A stretch of DNA of 64,000 bases. It comes from Verrucomicrobiaceae bacterium (GTDB lineage: Bacteria; Verrucomicrobiota; Verrucomicrobiia; Verrucomicrobiales; Verrucomicrobiaceae). The stretch is taken from positions 62,001-126,000 of the forward strand of contig JADJPW010000004.1 of NCBI GenBank assembly GCA_016713035.1, in the 5' to 3' direction. The notes under the pieces are model-generated. The model made no database searches and was not told the DNA's origin. It saw nothing but the letters and a program-made list of their open reading frames with translations. A program made the position numbers and the translations under genes. This document shows positions 55,757-64,000 of the stretch, one piece after another (within the stretch, counting starts at the first letter, position 1; each line of letters starts with the position of its first letter).

Positions 55757-56212
55757 TCAAGGGACGATGCAAGTGATCGCATCCCCCACACGGATGACAC
55801 CATCGCTCAAGATGTCCGCCCGCAGGCCGCCGCAGTCGGCGAGGGGCTTCAGCAGGGCTTTGCCGGTCACTTTGTCCAAATGAGCACACGGCGGACAAAG
55901 GCGGATACCTTCGATAAGCACGGTGCCGATGCGGAAGCGCTTTCCGACGAGCTCGTTGAGCCGCAGGCCCTCGGTGACGATGTTTCGCCGCGCCTCAGCG
56001 GCGCTGAGGCCGATCTCGGCGAGCACTTCGCTCTCGATCAGCGTGAGCTCGCGGCCGGGGCCTTTCGGTTCCCAATCCGTAAAAGTGCCGCAGCCTTCAA
56101 AGTAACGATCTCCGACGAGTCCGCGATGCGCCCGTGCCTCTGCCTCGCGAACCGCAACCGGTAGCACGGTAGCGGATGGGCTGATGTAGATGGCAGAGAC
56201 GCTTGCGGGCAT
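55757..56212 (-). CDS. MOSC-domain protein
   Basis: 151 residues, intact. MOSC (molybdenum-cofactor sulfurase C-terminal) domain: ARAHRGLVGDRYFEGCGTF, ELTLIESEVLAEIGLSAAEA, RRNIVTEGLRLNELVGKRF and the RLCPPCAHLDKVTG block containing the Cys thought to bind sulfur or the cofactor. Stand-alone MOSC proteins act in Moco-dependent enzymes or in reductions of N-hydroxylated compounds. The start is the ATG at 56212; a longer open frame to 56449 lacks similarity. It is convergent with the gene at 54483. Confidence 0.9.
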   Translation of the reverse strand: MPASVSAIYISPSATVLPVAVREAEARAHRGLVGDRYFEGCGTFTDWEPKGPGRELTLIESEVLAEIGLSAAEARRNIVTEGLRLNELVGKRFRIGTVLIEGIRLCPPCAHLDKVTGKALLKPLADCGGLRADILSDGVIRVGDAITCIVP

Positions 56213-56389
56213 GCGTGATAGGCTGCTTCCGAGTTGGCTAGTTCGCCAAATCATTTCTGCTGTGTGCCTGTGAAATCCGTCTCGGCAAAAAACTCGGTAG
56301 ATCGTGCCTCCAGGGTGGCATCCAGTGCGGCGAGGCCTTGACCTGCCCGAGGGCGTGGCCGAGAACAGGTGTTTCACTCTCCGCAATTG

Positions 56390-58102
56390 ATGAAACCCAT
56401 CTTGAATGGCCTCCGCCGCATCGCTGCCTTCTGGCAGCGGGTGATCCACCTGCCCTATTTGGGGCGGGGCGGCTTTGCGCTGCTGCTGCTGGTGCTGCTA
56501 CTCTCCATCACGCAGGATTGGCACCTCAGCCACCCTGATGAGGATGTGGACGAGGCCATCGAGCTGGCACGGCAGTCGAATCAATCTGTGCCGTGGTCCA
56601 TCCAGCGACTAACCCGTGTCATGCCGTATCTGAATCTGTGGGTCACGCTGGGATCGGTACTGCTGGTGCTGATCATCTTCCGCCGCTGGAATCAGCCCAG
56701 CCGCTTGATGCTGCCGCTGCTGGTCGCGGCTGGCTCACTCACCGTGTGGGCCGTGGGTGGGGAGCTGGTAGGCTATATCGTCCATTCGCAGATGACGGAC
56801 TTCGGTGAGCCTGCGGTGCCGCTGGCTTTCCTGGGAAAGCAGATGCTCATCGCCGCATCGCTGCTGTCGGTGCCAGGGGCGCTTTGGTGGTGGATGGGGC
56901 TGGGGATTTTAGAAAAGCACACGCTACGCTGTTTTATCCATCCGCTGGTGTTTTGCTTCACGGCGTTTTGCTCTCTGTACATCATCGCGGACTTGCTGGA
57001 TAATATGAAGGACTTTCAGGATGCGAAGTCGCGGCTCTCCGATGTGCTGGGCTTCTATGTGGGGCTGCTACCGTATATTTTTGTCACTGTGGTGCCGGTG
57101 GCACTGCTGCTGGCGGTGCTGTATTCCCTGACGCGTATGTCGCGGGCCAATGAGCTCATCAGCATGCTGGGCACGGGGCGTAGCCTAGCCCGTGTTTTGC
57201 GGCCTATCTTCCTGGCATCGGCCTACACGGTGGCGCTGGCAGCGGCGGCGAATTATTACTGGGCACCGCGTGCGGAGGGGAATCGCAAGAATGCAGCGCG
57301 GCAGGGGCGCAGCGTCATGGCGGAGCAAATCATGTATCGGAATGAGCAGACTCGGCGCACATGGTTCGTCGGCAGCTTCCCGTTTTCGCTCCAAGGTGGA
57401 CGCGAGCGCATGCGTGGCATCCAGATGCGTGAGGAGAACCTCAATGGTGCCCCTGCCCGCACCATCTTGGCACCCACGGCCACCTGGACGCCGCGCGGCG
57501 GCTGGCGCTTCTATGACGGGCGCGAGATACGCTATGAGAAAGGCACCGCCACGGCAATGCCGCCCTTTCCCACAGCGAAAAGCGGCCAGCAGGTGCTGGA
57601 GGTCCCCCACCTGGCCGAGACTCCGTGGAGCCTCGTCAGTCATGCTCTGAAGGCAGACTTCATGGGTGTGCCGGAACTGCTCTCCTACCTCAAGGCGCAT
57701 CCGCAGGCTTCCGAGGAGAAGCTGGCACCATTCCGCACGCATTTGTGGCACCGCTTTGCCCTGCCGTGGCAGGCGCTGGCCGTGGTGCTCTTTGCGGTGC
57801 CGCTGGGAGTCGCCTACTCACGCCGTGGGGCACTCGGCGGCATCGCGGGCAGCATTTTCATCTTTTTCGTCTTCATGTTCGTGAACAATCTATTCCTCAA
57901 TCTCGGCAAAGGCGGCCACCTACCGCCGTGGTTCACCGTCTGGGTGCCGCATCTGCTCTTTGGCACACTGGGGCTCATTTTCTTTTACTTCCGCTCACGC
58001 AACCGGGACCTGCCCAGACTGCGACTTTGGCCGAAAAAAGCCGCCCAGGTGGCCCGCCCACGCCGTCGCGGCCCCTCCGCCCCCGTGGCGGCGGCAACTT
58101 GA
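56390..58102 (+). CDS. LptF/LptG-family permease
   Basis: 570 residues, intact, inner-membrane. Six helices in the LptF/G (YjgP/YjgQ) arrangement: GFALLLLVLLLSITQDWHL-type start, LYIIADLLDNMKDFQDAKS, YIFVTVVPVALLLAVLYSLT and the signature MSRANELISMLGTGRSLARV, then the C-terminal WQALAVVLFAVPLGVAYSRR and GSIFIFFVFMFVNNLFLNLG. The family exports lipopolysaccharide with LptB; no LptB gene is in the window. The periplasmic loop (about 300-440) is beta-rich. An in-frame GTG at 56369 is an alternative start. Confidence 0.88.
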   Translation: MKPILNGLRRIAAFWQRVIHLPYLGRGGFALLLLVLLLSITQDWHLSHPDEDVDEAIELARQSNQSVPWSIQRLTRVMPYLNLWVTLGSVLLVLIIFRRWNQPSRLMLPLLVAAGSLTVWAVGGELVGYIVHSQMTDFGEPAVPLAFLGKQMLIAASLLSVPGALWWWMGLGILEKHTLRCFIHPLVFCFTAFCSLYIIADLLDNMKDFQDAKSRLSDVLGFYVGLLPYIFVTVVPVALLLAVLYSLTRMSRANELISMLGTGRSLARVLRPIFLASAYTVALAAAANYYWAPRAEGNRKNAARQGRSVMAEQIMYRNEQTRRTWFVGSFPFSLQGGRERMRGIQMREENLNGAPARTILAPTATWTPRGGWRFYDGREIRYEKGTATAMPPFPTAKSGQQVLEVPHLAETPWSLVSHALKADFMGVPELLSYLKAHPQASEEKLAPFRTHLWHRFALPWQALAVVLFAVPLGVAYSRRGALGGIAGSIFIFFVFMFVNNLFLNLGKGGHLPPWFTVWVPHLLFGTLGLIFFYFRSRNRDLPRLRLWPKKAAQVARPRRRGPSAPVAAAT

Positions 58103-58141
58103 AACTTGAAACCTCTCACCTGGAACTCATAAAACCGTCTG

Positions 58142-58864
58142 ATGCAGCAAAACTGGCAAATCCGCAACCGAGCCCACCAATGCGCCGCCACCCAGCGCCC
58201 ATTCGAGGACAGCGAAGTCTTTTACACCGCCATTTACTTCGACCCGGACCTCAATGAGTACGCCCGCCGCGACATCTGCGCGGATGCCTGGAAGCAGGAG
58301 CTGGAGGCCCGCAAGCCCATCGCCTCCTGGCGCAATGTGTATCAGCGAATCGAGCCCGAGGCCAAGCCGGAGATCGCCTCCAAAGCCACGGCCCAGGAGC
58401 TCCTCCAGCGCTTCATCGAAGAAGGCGATCCAAAGACCGAAAACGCCCGCTACATCCTCGCCCTCATGCTGGAGCGGAAGCGCCTCCTGGTGCAAACCGC
58501 CGAAAAAGAGGTCGATGGCCAAAAAATGCTCTTCTACGAAAACAAGAAGACTGGCGAGATCTTCATCGTGCGTGACCCCGAGCTGCTCCTGGAAGAAGTC
58601 GTGCAGATTCAGGAAGAAGTGGCCACGATCCTGGCCTTTGGCGGCCCTGCTGCCGAGGCGGCCAAAGCCGTCGGCGTCACCCTCACCGTCGATGGCGTCG
58701 TCCCATCCGAGTCACACGCAGATCCAGCCGAAAACACTCCAGAAGCCGCTCCAGAGCCAGAAATAGCCCCCGAAGCCGCCTGTGAGTCCGAGCCCGCTTC
58801 CGAATCCGCCTCTGAACCTGATACCACTCCAGAAATCGAACCCGAAACCTCCACCGCTGAATAA
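58142..58864 (+). CDS. Conserved hypothetical protein with acidic tail
   Basis: 240 residues, intact, no signal peptide. The N-terminal part has three Cys (HQCAATQRPFEDSEVFYT, ARRDICADAWKQELEARKP), which looks like a small metal-binding domain. A helical region follows (ENARYILALMLERKRLLVQT), then LFYENKKTGEIFIVRDPELL and an acidic Glu/Pro/Ala tail of 50 residues. I recognise this pattern as typical of verrucomicrobial proteins but know no function. It is translated 4 bases ahead of pyrE and 40 after the permease, so all three may be one unit. Confidence 0.7.
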   Translation: MQQNWQIRNRAHQCAATQRPFEDSEVFYTAIYFDPDLNEYARRDICADAWKQELEARKPIASWRNVYQRIEPEAKPEIASKATAQELLQRFIEEGDPKTENARYILALMLERKRLLVQTAEKEVDGQKMLFYENKKTGEIFIVRDPELLLEEVVQIQEEVATILAFGGPAAEAAKAVGVTLTVDGVVPSESHADPAENTPEAAPEPEIAPEAACESEPASESASEPDTTPEIEPETSTAE

Positions 58865-58867
58865 TTT

Positions 58868-59437
58868 ATGTCCCTCCAAACCGACCGCGAAGAACTCCGC
58901 GCCATCCTCCGCGCGAAATCCGTCAAAACTGGCAAATTCACCCTCGCCTCTGGCAAGGAGAGTGATCTTTACGTCGATTGCCGCGTCACCACGCTGGACT
59001 CACGCGGCGCGGTGCTGGTGGGTCGCGTGCTGCATGACTTGCTGCGCAAAGAGGAAGCCGCTCGCGGCTTGAGCATCGGCTCGCTCGGCGGCCTCACCAT
59101 GGGCGCAGACCCCATCACACTCGCCGTGGCGATGAGCTCCAGCATGGCGGGCGATGCCAAGCCCGTGCAGGCCTTTGTCGTGCGGAAGGAAGCCAAAGGC
59201 CATGGCCGCGGCAAGCGCATCGAGGGCAATTTCACGCCGGATCAGCCCGTCGTCGTCGTCGATGACGTCATCACTACTGGCGACTCCACTTTGAAGGCCA
59301 TCCAGGCCATCGAAGAAGAAGGCGGCAAAGTCGCCTTCGCCCTCATCCTCGTCGATCGCCAAGAAGGCGGCCGCGAAAACATCGAAAGCAAAGGCTACCC
59401 CGTCGTCGCCGCCTTCACACGGCCAGAGCTGGTGTGA
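58868..59437 (+). CDS. pyrE: Orotate phosphoribosyltransferase
   Basis: 189 residues, intact, cytoplasmic enzyme of pyrimidine synthesis: orotate plus PRPP gives OMP. Motifs: SGKESDLYVDCR, the catalytic loop Lys in VRKEAKGHGRGKRIEG (E-x-K-x-H-G) and the PRPP-binding signature VVVVDDVITTGDSTLKA. It follows the hypothetical gene at 58142 by 4 bases and ends at a hairpin. Confidence 0.95.
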   Translation: MSLQTDREELRAILRAKSVKTGKFTLASGKESDLYVDCRVTTLDSRGAVLVGRVLHDLLRKEEAARGLSIGSLGGLTMGADPITLAVAMSSSMAGDAKPVQAFVVRKEAKGHGRGKRIEGNFTPDQPVVVVDDVITTGDSTLKAIQAIEEEGGKVAFALILVDRQEGGRENIESKGYPVVAAFTRPELV

Positions 59438-59444
59438 TGGAGGG

Positions 59445-59476
59445 AGGCGGGGACCAGCTTGATCGCCGCCTTTTTT
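59445..59476 (+). terminator. Probable terminator after pyrE
   Basis: A 6-bp stem (aggcgg at 59445-59450 with ccgcct at 59466-59471), 15-base loop and a run of six T (59471-59476). It begins 8 bases after the pyrE stop. The short stem makes it moderate. Confidence 0.5.
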
Positions 59477-59491
59477 CCTTTCACCAAAAAA

Positions 59492-60001
59492 TCACCGCTT
59501 CCACTCCGTCGTCGTCCAGGTCACGGGCTCGGCATCTGGTAGGGAATCGAGAGCCAGTGGAGCGGCGGATTTCACCTTCTCCGTCTGTCCCCGCACCTCC
59601 AGGCTTAGCGGGCCGAGTAAATGCTCCTTTTCCAGCCAGAAGCGCAGGCGTAGATCTGCCGCCGCATTTTCAGCGATGCGTGCGGGCTTCTCACTGGGTA
59701 GGATAAAGATCGGCACCTCCTTGCCGTCCCCCGTCAGCAAGCGCACATCCGGCGGCTGCATGAAAAAGGGGCGCGGGCTGCGGTTCTCATAGTGAAACTC
59801 GATGTCCAGCCGTGCATTGCCCACATCACGCGTGAGGATGCAGCGCTGGACACGCAGTGTCGCAGCCTCCACCTCCGCGCTACCTGCCGCAGAGGGCAGC
59901 GCCTCCGTATCGTAGGGCGCGGGCTCACGTAGCGCCCACCATGCAGCGGCGGCACTGGCGATGAGGAGAAACCAGACTTCTGGGCGGGTATGGAGGCGCA
60001 T
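59492..60001 (-). CDS. Membrane-anchored hypothetical protein
   Basis: 169 residues from the ATG at 60001, intact. A signal anchor (VWFLLIASAAAAWWALRE) is followed by a beta-rich domain (LRVQRCILTRDVGNARLDIE, FHYENRSPRPFFMQPPDVRL, RIAENAAADLRLRFWLEKEH). This looks like a small Ig-like domain, with FHYENRSPRPFF resembling periplasmic partner proteins. No family is named. It is convergent with pyrE and divergent from tig. Confidence 0.6.
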   Translation of the reverse strand: MRLHTRPEVWFLLIASAAAAWWALREPAPYDTEALPSAAGSAEVEAATLRVQRCILTRDVGNARLDIEFHYENRSPRPFFMQPPDVRLLTGDGKEVPIFILPSEKPARIAENAAADLRLRFWLEKEHLLGPLSLEVRGQTEKVKSAAPLALDSLPDAEPVTWTTTEWKR

Positions 60002-60152
60002 GCGGGAGTGTAGGGCAGGAAGAACCGGTTTTTCCGGGGTTGTCAAAGCAGGAACTTGCCCTAGCATTCGCGCCCCTCCGGCCCGGGGCGGCTCCTCCGC
60101 CCTGTTTTTCCCGGTGGGCGATGCGACCCCTCAATCCCCCCTTTTGCCCGTC

Positions 60153-61508
60153 ATGAACATCAACGTCGAACACCAGCCTAACTGCCGCGCTGTCGCCCAC
60201 ATCCGCGTCCCTGCCGATCAAGTCGCCAAAGAGCGTAGCAGCGTCGTCGCCTACTTCGCGAAAATGGTCAACCTGCCCGGCTACCGCCCTGGAAAGACGC
60301 CCAAAAGCATCGTCGAAAAGCGCTACGAAAACGAGGTGAAGGACGAGTCCGAGAAAAAGCTCATCAACGAAGGCCTGCGCCAAGCCGTGAAAAATGAAGG
60401 CCTCGAGGTCATCAACGTCCTCGCCGTCAAAGACAAGCTCTACCACGACACCGACGGCAGCTTCTCCTTCAGCATCGAAATGAGCCTCCAGCCCAAATTC
60501 GATCTGCCCGAGTACAAAGGCATCCCTGTCAAACTTCCCCGCATTGAGGTCACAGATGCAGACATCGACCACGACTTGCTCCACATCCGCGAGAATCAGG
60601 CCTCCTACGAAGACGTGACCCGCGCTGCCGCCATCGGTGACGTCGTCGTACTCAGCACCACCGGCAGCCTCGATGGCCAGCCGCTCGCAGAGGCCCTGCC
60701 AGACGCCCCCGCGCATCTGAAGGAGATGAAGGAAAACTGGTTCCTCCTCGCCGAAGAAGATGATTTCATCCCAGGCTTCTACGCAGGCCTCGTCGGCATC
60801 GAAAAAGACACCGAGCGCAGCCTCGCACTCCCCATCCCTGAGGAATTCCCCTTTGAGCCGCTGCGTGGCAAAACCCTCACCCTGGCAGCCAAATGCCTCG
60901 GCGTGAAATTCAAGGCCGTGCCGGAGCTGAATGACGAATTCATCAAGAAAATCGGTGGCGAGGAAATGACGCTCGAATCCCTGCGTGATGAAGTGCGTGA
61001 CGGCATCCGCCGCCGCAAAGAGCAGTCCCGTGACACCGCGAAGAGCAACCAAGTCATCGCCCACATCTTTGAAAAAGTGGAGTTCGAGCTCCCGCAGGAA
61101 GTCGTGAACCGCGAAGCCCAGCGCCGCACCAATGAGATCGCCATGCGTGCCATGCAGCAGGGCGTTCCAGAGGAAGAACTGGTGAAGCAGCAGGAAGAAA
61201 TCCTCAACAGCGCCACCAATCAGGCACGTCAAAACGTCAAAGTGAGCTTCATCCTGGAGCAGGTGGCCAAAAGAGAGGCCCTCGAAGTCCCCGGCCAAAA
61301 AGTGGCCATGGCCCTCTCCCAGATCGCCGAGCGCCAAAAGATGCCCGTGAAGAAATTCATGGCCGAAGCCGAGAAATCCGGCCTCATCGACAATGTGCGT
61401 GCCGATTTGCTCTTGCAGGAGGCTTTGGAGTTCCTCAAAGACAACGCCACCGTCGAAGAAACCGAGCCCGAAGCCGAAAAGTGCGAAACCCACGGCCACG
61501 GAGCTTAA
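60153..61508 (+). CDS. tig: Trigger factor (ribosome-associated chaperone/PPIase)
   Basis: 451 residues, intact, cytoplasmic. Chaperone that binds the ribosome exit and folds nascent chains. The N-terminal ribosome-binding domain has LPGYRPGKTPKSIVEKRY, close to the GFRxGKxP ribosome-docking signature. The middle domain (about 145-235) corresponds to the FKBP-type domain (AAIGDVVVLSTTGSLDG, VGIEKDTERSLALPIPEEFP). The C-terminal helical chaperone region starts ELNDEFIKKIGGEEMTLESL. The ATG at 60153 is chosen over longer upstream frames by alignment to the family start (MNINVEHQPNCRAV). Confidence 0.95.
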   Translation: MNINVEHQPNCRAVAHIRVPADQVAKERSSVVAYFAKMVNLPGYRPGKTPKSIVEKRYENEVKDESEKKLINEGLRQAVKNEGLEVINVLAVKDKLYHDTDGSFSFSIEMSLQPKFDLPEYKGIPVKLPRIEVTDADIDHDLLHIRENQASYEDVTRAAAIGDVVVLSTTGSLDGQPLAEALPDAPAHLKEMKENWFLLAEEDDFIPGFYAGLVGIEKDTERSLALPIPEEFPFEPLRGKTLTLAAKCLGVKFKAVPELNDEFIKKIGGEEMTLESLRDEVRDGIRRRKEQSRDTAKSNQVIAHIFEKVEFELPQEVVNREAQRRTNEIAMRAMQQGVPEEELVKQQEEILNSATNQARQNVKVSFILEQVAKREALEVPGQKVAMALSQIAERQKMPVKKFMAEAEKSGLIDNVRADLLLQEALEFLKDNATVEETEPEAEKCETHGHGA

Positions 61509-61525
61509 GTCCGAGCTAGATCACT

Positions 61526-61558
61526 AAAAAACGCCTCAGGTAGCTGAGGCGTTTTTTT
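61526..61558. terminator. Rho-independent terminator after tig
   Basis: Stem cgcctcag (61532-61539) with ctgaggcg (61544-61551), a 4-base loop, then seven T (61552-61558). The A-run before the stem (61526-61530) makes it work in both directions. Confidence 0.93.
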
Positions 61559-61647
61559 GTGGGCATGAAGCGCCTGCCAGACGCGAGCACTGGCAATCGC
61601 TGGAAGTGCTTGAGCCCGTGTGCGGACGGGAGAAATGATGCCACACC

Positions 61648-62355
61648 ATGCCCGATCTCCCCAACCAGCCGCTCGGCGAACCCGTCGCCGATTGGAAGCC
61701 GCCACCGCCACCAGCGCGTGAAGTCATGCAGGGCCGTTTTTGCCGACTAGAGCCGCTGTCGGTCGAAAAACATGCTCAACAGCTCTTCACTGCGAACGCA
61801 CTCGACTCCACCGGCGCGAACTGGACTTACCTGCCATACGGGCCGTTCACCGAGTTCGTGGACTACGCCGCGTGGCTGGAAAAGCAGTGCCTCGGCCCTG
61901 ATCCGCTGTTTTTCGCCATCGTGGAAGCTACGAGCGGCGATGCAGTGGGCGTGGCGAGCTACCTGCGCATCACACCCGACTGCGGCAGCATCGAGGTGGG
62001 GCACCTGCATTTCTCGCCGAAACTGCAACGCACCCCCACAGCGACGGAGGCGATGTATCTCATGATGCGCCAAGCCTTTGAGCTAGGCTACCGCCGCTAC
62101 GAATGGAAGTGCGATTCGCTCAATGAACCCTCCCGCAAAGCCGCACTGCGCCTGGGCCTGTCCTTCGAAGGCATCTTCCGCCAAGCCACCGTGCGCAAAG
62201 GCCGCAACCGCGACACCGCCTGGTATGCCGCCATCGACAAAGAATGGCCCGCGCTGCGTGCAGCCTTCGAGCAGTGGCTCAGCCCAGCAAATTTCGATGA
62301 GGCTGGAAGGCAGCGGGTGAGTCTCTCGTCGCTCACGCGTCTGGTTTTGAAGTGA
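61648..62355 (+). CDS. GNAT N-acetyltransferase (RimJ/RimL-like)
   Basis: 235 residues, intact. An acetyl-CoA-dependent N-acetyltransferase: RFCRLEPLSVEKHAQQLF start, AVGVASYLRITPDCGSIEVG beta-strand 4, QRTPTATEAMYLMMRQAF and the conserved YRRYEWKCDSLNEPSRKAAL with LGLSFEGIFRQATVRKGRNR at the end. These are the RimJ-like family blocks that acetylate protein N-termini or small amines. The C-terminal 20 residues are variable. It starts 90 bases after the tig terminator. Confidence 0.92.
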   Translation: MPDLPNQPLGEPVADWKPPPPPAREVMQGRFCRLEPLSVEKHAQQLFTANALDSTGANWTYLPYGPFTEFVDYAAWLEKQCLGPDPLFFAIVEATSGDAVGVASYLRITPDCGSIEVGHLHFSPKLQRTPTATEAMYLMMRQAFELGYRRYEWKCDSLNEPSRKAALRLGLSFEGIFRQATVRKGRNRDTAWYAAIDKEWPALRAAFEQWLSPANFDEAGRQRVSLSSLTRLVLK

Positions 62356-62396
62356 CGCTGATACGGTTCTGGTTCCGCCTGCGTTTTTCCCGCCGC

Positions 62397-64000
62397 ATGA
62401 AACGCATCACTCTCTTCCTCCTCACCGCCTTCACTTTGCACGCGCAGCAACGCGTCGAGGTCTCGCGTGATCTGTGGATCTCGGCTTACTCGAAGGAGGT
62501 GGAGGGGAACAATGGTGGATCGCACCGGCTGAAGCTGAAGGGCATCCAGGAGTTCTTCTTGATCGACTTTGATCCAGCGGCGCTGCGTGGGAAGAAGGTC
62601 GTCAAAGCGCAGCTTCATGTACATCTGGCATCACCAGAGGCACCGCTGCGGCGCACGACGGTGTCATCGATCACGCAGGAGTGGGTCGAGGGCACGGGAA
62701 GCAGCTACGCGAAGACACCGGGCGCGAGTTCCTTTGTGTGGGCGAAGACCGGTGAACTGCGCTGGGGCAACAACGAGCCGGACATCACCAGCGTCGTTTG
62801 CGGCGAAGGCGGCTCCGTGTGGGGCTTTGGCGATGCTTCCGCGCCGGATGCGGAGGGCTGGCAGATCATTCCCATCGCTCCCGTAGTGGCCCAGGCGCGG
62901 CTGGATGGCCGTTCGCACGGCTTTTACGTCATCGACGACATCGGGAATGAATACACGCGGGATGGCAATGCCGCGAAGTTCACGAATTTCGTGAATCGCT
63001 ACGTTTCGAGCCGTGAGGACAAACGTGTGCATAAGCCCTACTTCACGCTGTGGCTCGAAGACGGCGCGGTGGAGGCTCCCAAAGCCGTCTCAGAGGCCAA
63101 AATAGTCGCCGCAGCCGTTTTACCGCCTGTTCCAGCCGTTTCGGCCGTGAAGCCGGTTTTGCCTGCGAAGGACGTTTTCGGCTCCGAACTGGCCTCCACG
63201 CACTTTTACGCCGCGAAGGGTGAAACGATCGGTTTTTCGGTCGCGGGCCCGGCCATCGTGAAAGCACCGAATCTCGGAGTGAAGCTCTACTCGATGCCCA
63301 AAGTCGGCGGCATGCACGATCCGCTCGTGCCGGGCACGGGTGAGGACACTTTCATCGAACTGCATGTGCCGAAAAACGCACCCGCAGGCAAACATGGCGG
63401 CACGGTGACGGTGGATGGCACCGTGATGCCCTTCACGGTCACGGTTTGGAACTTCACGCTGCCGGATCGCCTGGCGTTCCTGCCGCAGATGAACGCTTAC
63501 GGCCTGCCGGGGCATGTGCGTGACTACTACCGGCTCGCGCATGAGCATCGCGTGGTGCTGAACCAGCTCCCGTATGGCTGGACGGGCAAGGTGGACGAGC
63601 CTGCGCCGAAGCTCGGCGGCGATGGGAAGTGGGATTGGACGAAGTTCGATGCGGAGTTCGGCCCGTTGCTCGATGGCAGCGCCTTCGCCGATCTGCCACG
63701 CGGCGCGGTGCCGGTGGACGCGTATTACCTGCTGCTGAACGAGAACTGGCCGATGAAGCACGACGAGCACTTCAAAGGCGGCTACTGGATCGAAAACGCC
63801 TTCGATGACTCCTACTGGACGCAGTTTCGCGCCATGGCGGCGGAGATCGCGAAGCACTTCGAAGCGAAGGGCTGGACGGAGCCGATGTTCGAGTTCTACC
63901 TCAACAACAAGGTGTACTTCAAAAAGGACGACTGGCGCAAATGCAGCGCGGCATGGATTTTCGACGAGCCAGTGCACACGCAGGACTTCTGGGCCATTCG
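62397..64000 (+). CDS. DUF4091-like glycoside-hydrolase-type protein (truncated by the window end)
   Basis: An open frame from the ATG at 62397 to the end of the window, with no stop. Signal peptide MKRITLFLLTAFTLHAQQ, then an N-terminal beta-domain of the DNRLRE type (VEVSRDLWISAYSKEVEGN, GKKVVKAQLHVHLASPEAPL) to about residue 220. A linker and a second beta-domain follow. The C-terminal part (AYYLLLNENWPMKHDEHFKG, FEFYLNNKVYFKKDDW, IFDEPVHTQDFWAI) matches the start of the glycoside-hydrolase-like domain common in Verrucomicrobia and Planctomycetes. The enzyme's activity on a glycan is inference. Confidence 0.82.
   Translation, partial: MKRITLFLLTAFTLHAQQRVEVSRDLWISAYSKEVEGNNGGSHRLKLKGIQEFFLIDFDPAALRGKKVVKAQLHVHLASPEAPLRRTTVSSITQEWVEGTGSSYAKTPGASSFVWAKTGELRWGNNEPDITSVVCGEGGSVWGFGDASAPDAEGWQIIPIAPVVAQARLDGRSHGFYVIDDIGNEYTRDGNAAKFTNFVNRYVSSREDKRVHKPYFTLWLEDGAVEAPKAVSEAKIVAAAVLPPVPAVSAVKPVLPAKDVFGSELASTHFYAAKGETIGFSVAGPAIVKAPNLGVKLYSMPKVGGMHDPLVPGTGEDTFIELHVPKNAPAGKHGGTVTVDGTVMPFTVTVWNFTLPDRLAFLPQMNAYGLPGHVRDYYRLAHEHRVVLNQLPYGWTGKVDEPAPKLGGDGKWDWTKFDAEFGPLLDGSAFADLPRGAVPVDAYYLLLNENWPMKHDEHFKGGYWIENAFDDSYWTQFRAMAAEIAKHFEAKGWTEPMFEFYLNNKVYFKKDDWRKCSAAWIFDEPVHTQDFWAI

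Noticed and set aside
59925..61499. Long minus-strand frame opposite the trigger factor
   Set aside because: It mirrors the tig gene in antisense, is Phe/Gly/Val-rich with no domain, and the plus strand is an unmistakable trigger factor.

Overview
The window looks like a chromosomal piece of a member of the Verrucomicrobiota (Verrucomicrobiales, Prosthecobacter-like). It is GC-rich and has a DUF1501 protein, ECF-type sigma factors paired with large Ser/Thr kinases, an ExbB/ExbD/ExbD set linked to a squalene-cyclase-like toroid protein, EVSVFNFG-type repeats and many secreted proteins. This taxonomic call is inference from gene content; no rRNA or tRNA gene was seen.

Layout. 0.1-8.4 kb: a same-strand run of two TPR proteins, ExbB, two ExbD and a TonB-like membrane protein with a periplasmic alpha-toroid domain, closed by a strong terminator. 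8.4-14.5 kb: a membrane-anchored protein, a ferredoxin, then a sodium:solute symporter with a tiny coupled membrane ORF, an SGNH hydrolase, a creatininase-family amidohydrolase and a signal-peptidase-like protein. 14.5-16.6 kb: aldo/keto reductase and MenB. 16.7-24.5 kb: a secreted protein with five copies of a pseudopilin-like repeat, then a divergent sigma factor/kinase pair. 24.5-27.7 kb: a surface locus of small lipoproteins and repeat proteins. 27.8-32.4 kb: a PfkB kinase, an OmpA-like protein, a helix-hairpin-helix membrane protein and a kinase-receiver fusion. 32.5-47.6 kb, mostly minus strand: SGNH esterase, DUF1501, aquaglyceroporin, acetyl-CoA synthetase, a toroid-like protein, a double-HMA protein (plus strand), and a sugar-catabolism-like group (SDR, MBL hydrolase, DUF1080-like, Zn-dehydrogenase, HUMPS) with a YoeB toxin-antitoxin pair inside it. 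47.6-64 kb: TPR protein, purple-acid-phosphatase-like protein, a second sigma/kinase pair, MOSC, LptF/G permease, pyrE, trigger factor, GNAT acetyltransferase and a truncated DUF4091-like protein.

Quality. Nearly every gene between about 4.5 and 31.3 kb is broken by one-base indels, often in short homopolymers, while genes before and after are intact. Conserved genes (exbB, menB, pfkB, ferredoxin, sigma factor) resume perfectly in the next frame, so I read this as a sequencing/assembly error block rather than decay. I annotate each broken gene over its full reconstructed span and say so.

Best candidate for an undescribed system: the 0.1-8.3 kb locus. Its last protein has a TonB-like transmembrane segment with the SxxxH motif, a cytoplasmic Pro/Tyr-rich repeat tail and, instead of a TonB domain, a squalene-cyclase-like toroid. 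This suggests an Exb-driven motor working on an unusual periplasmic domain.
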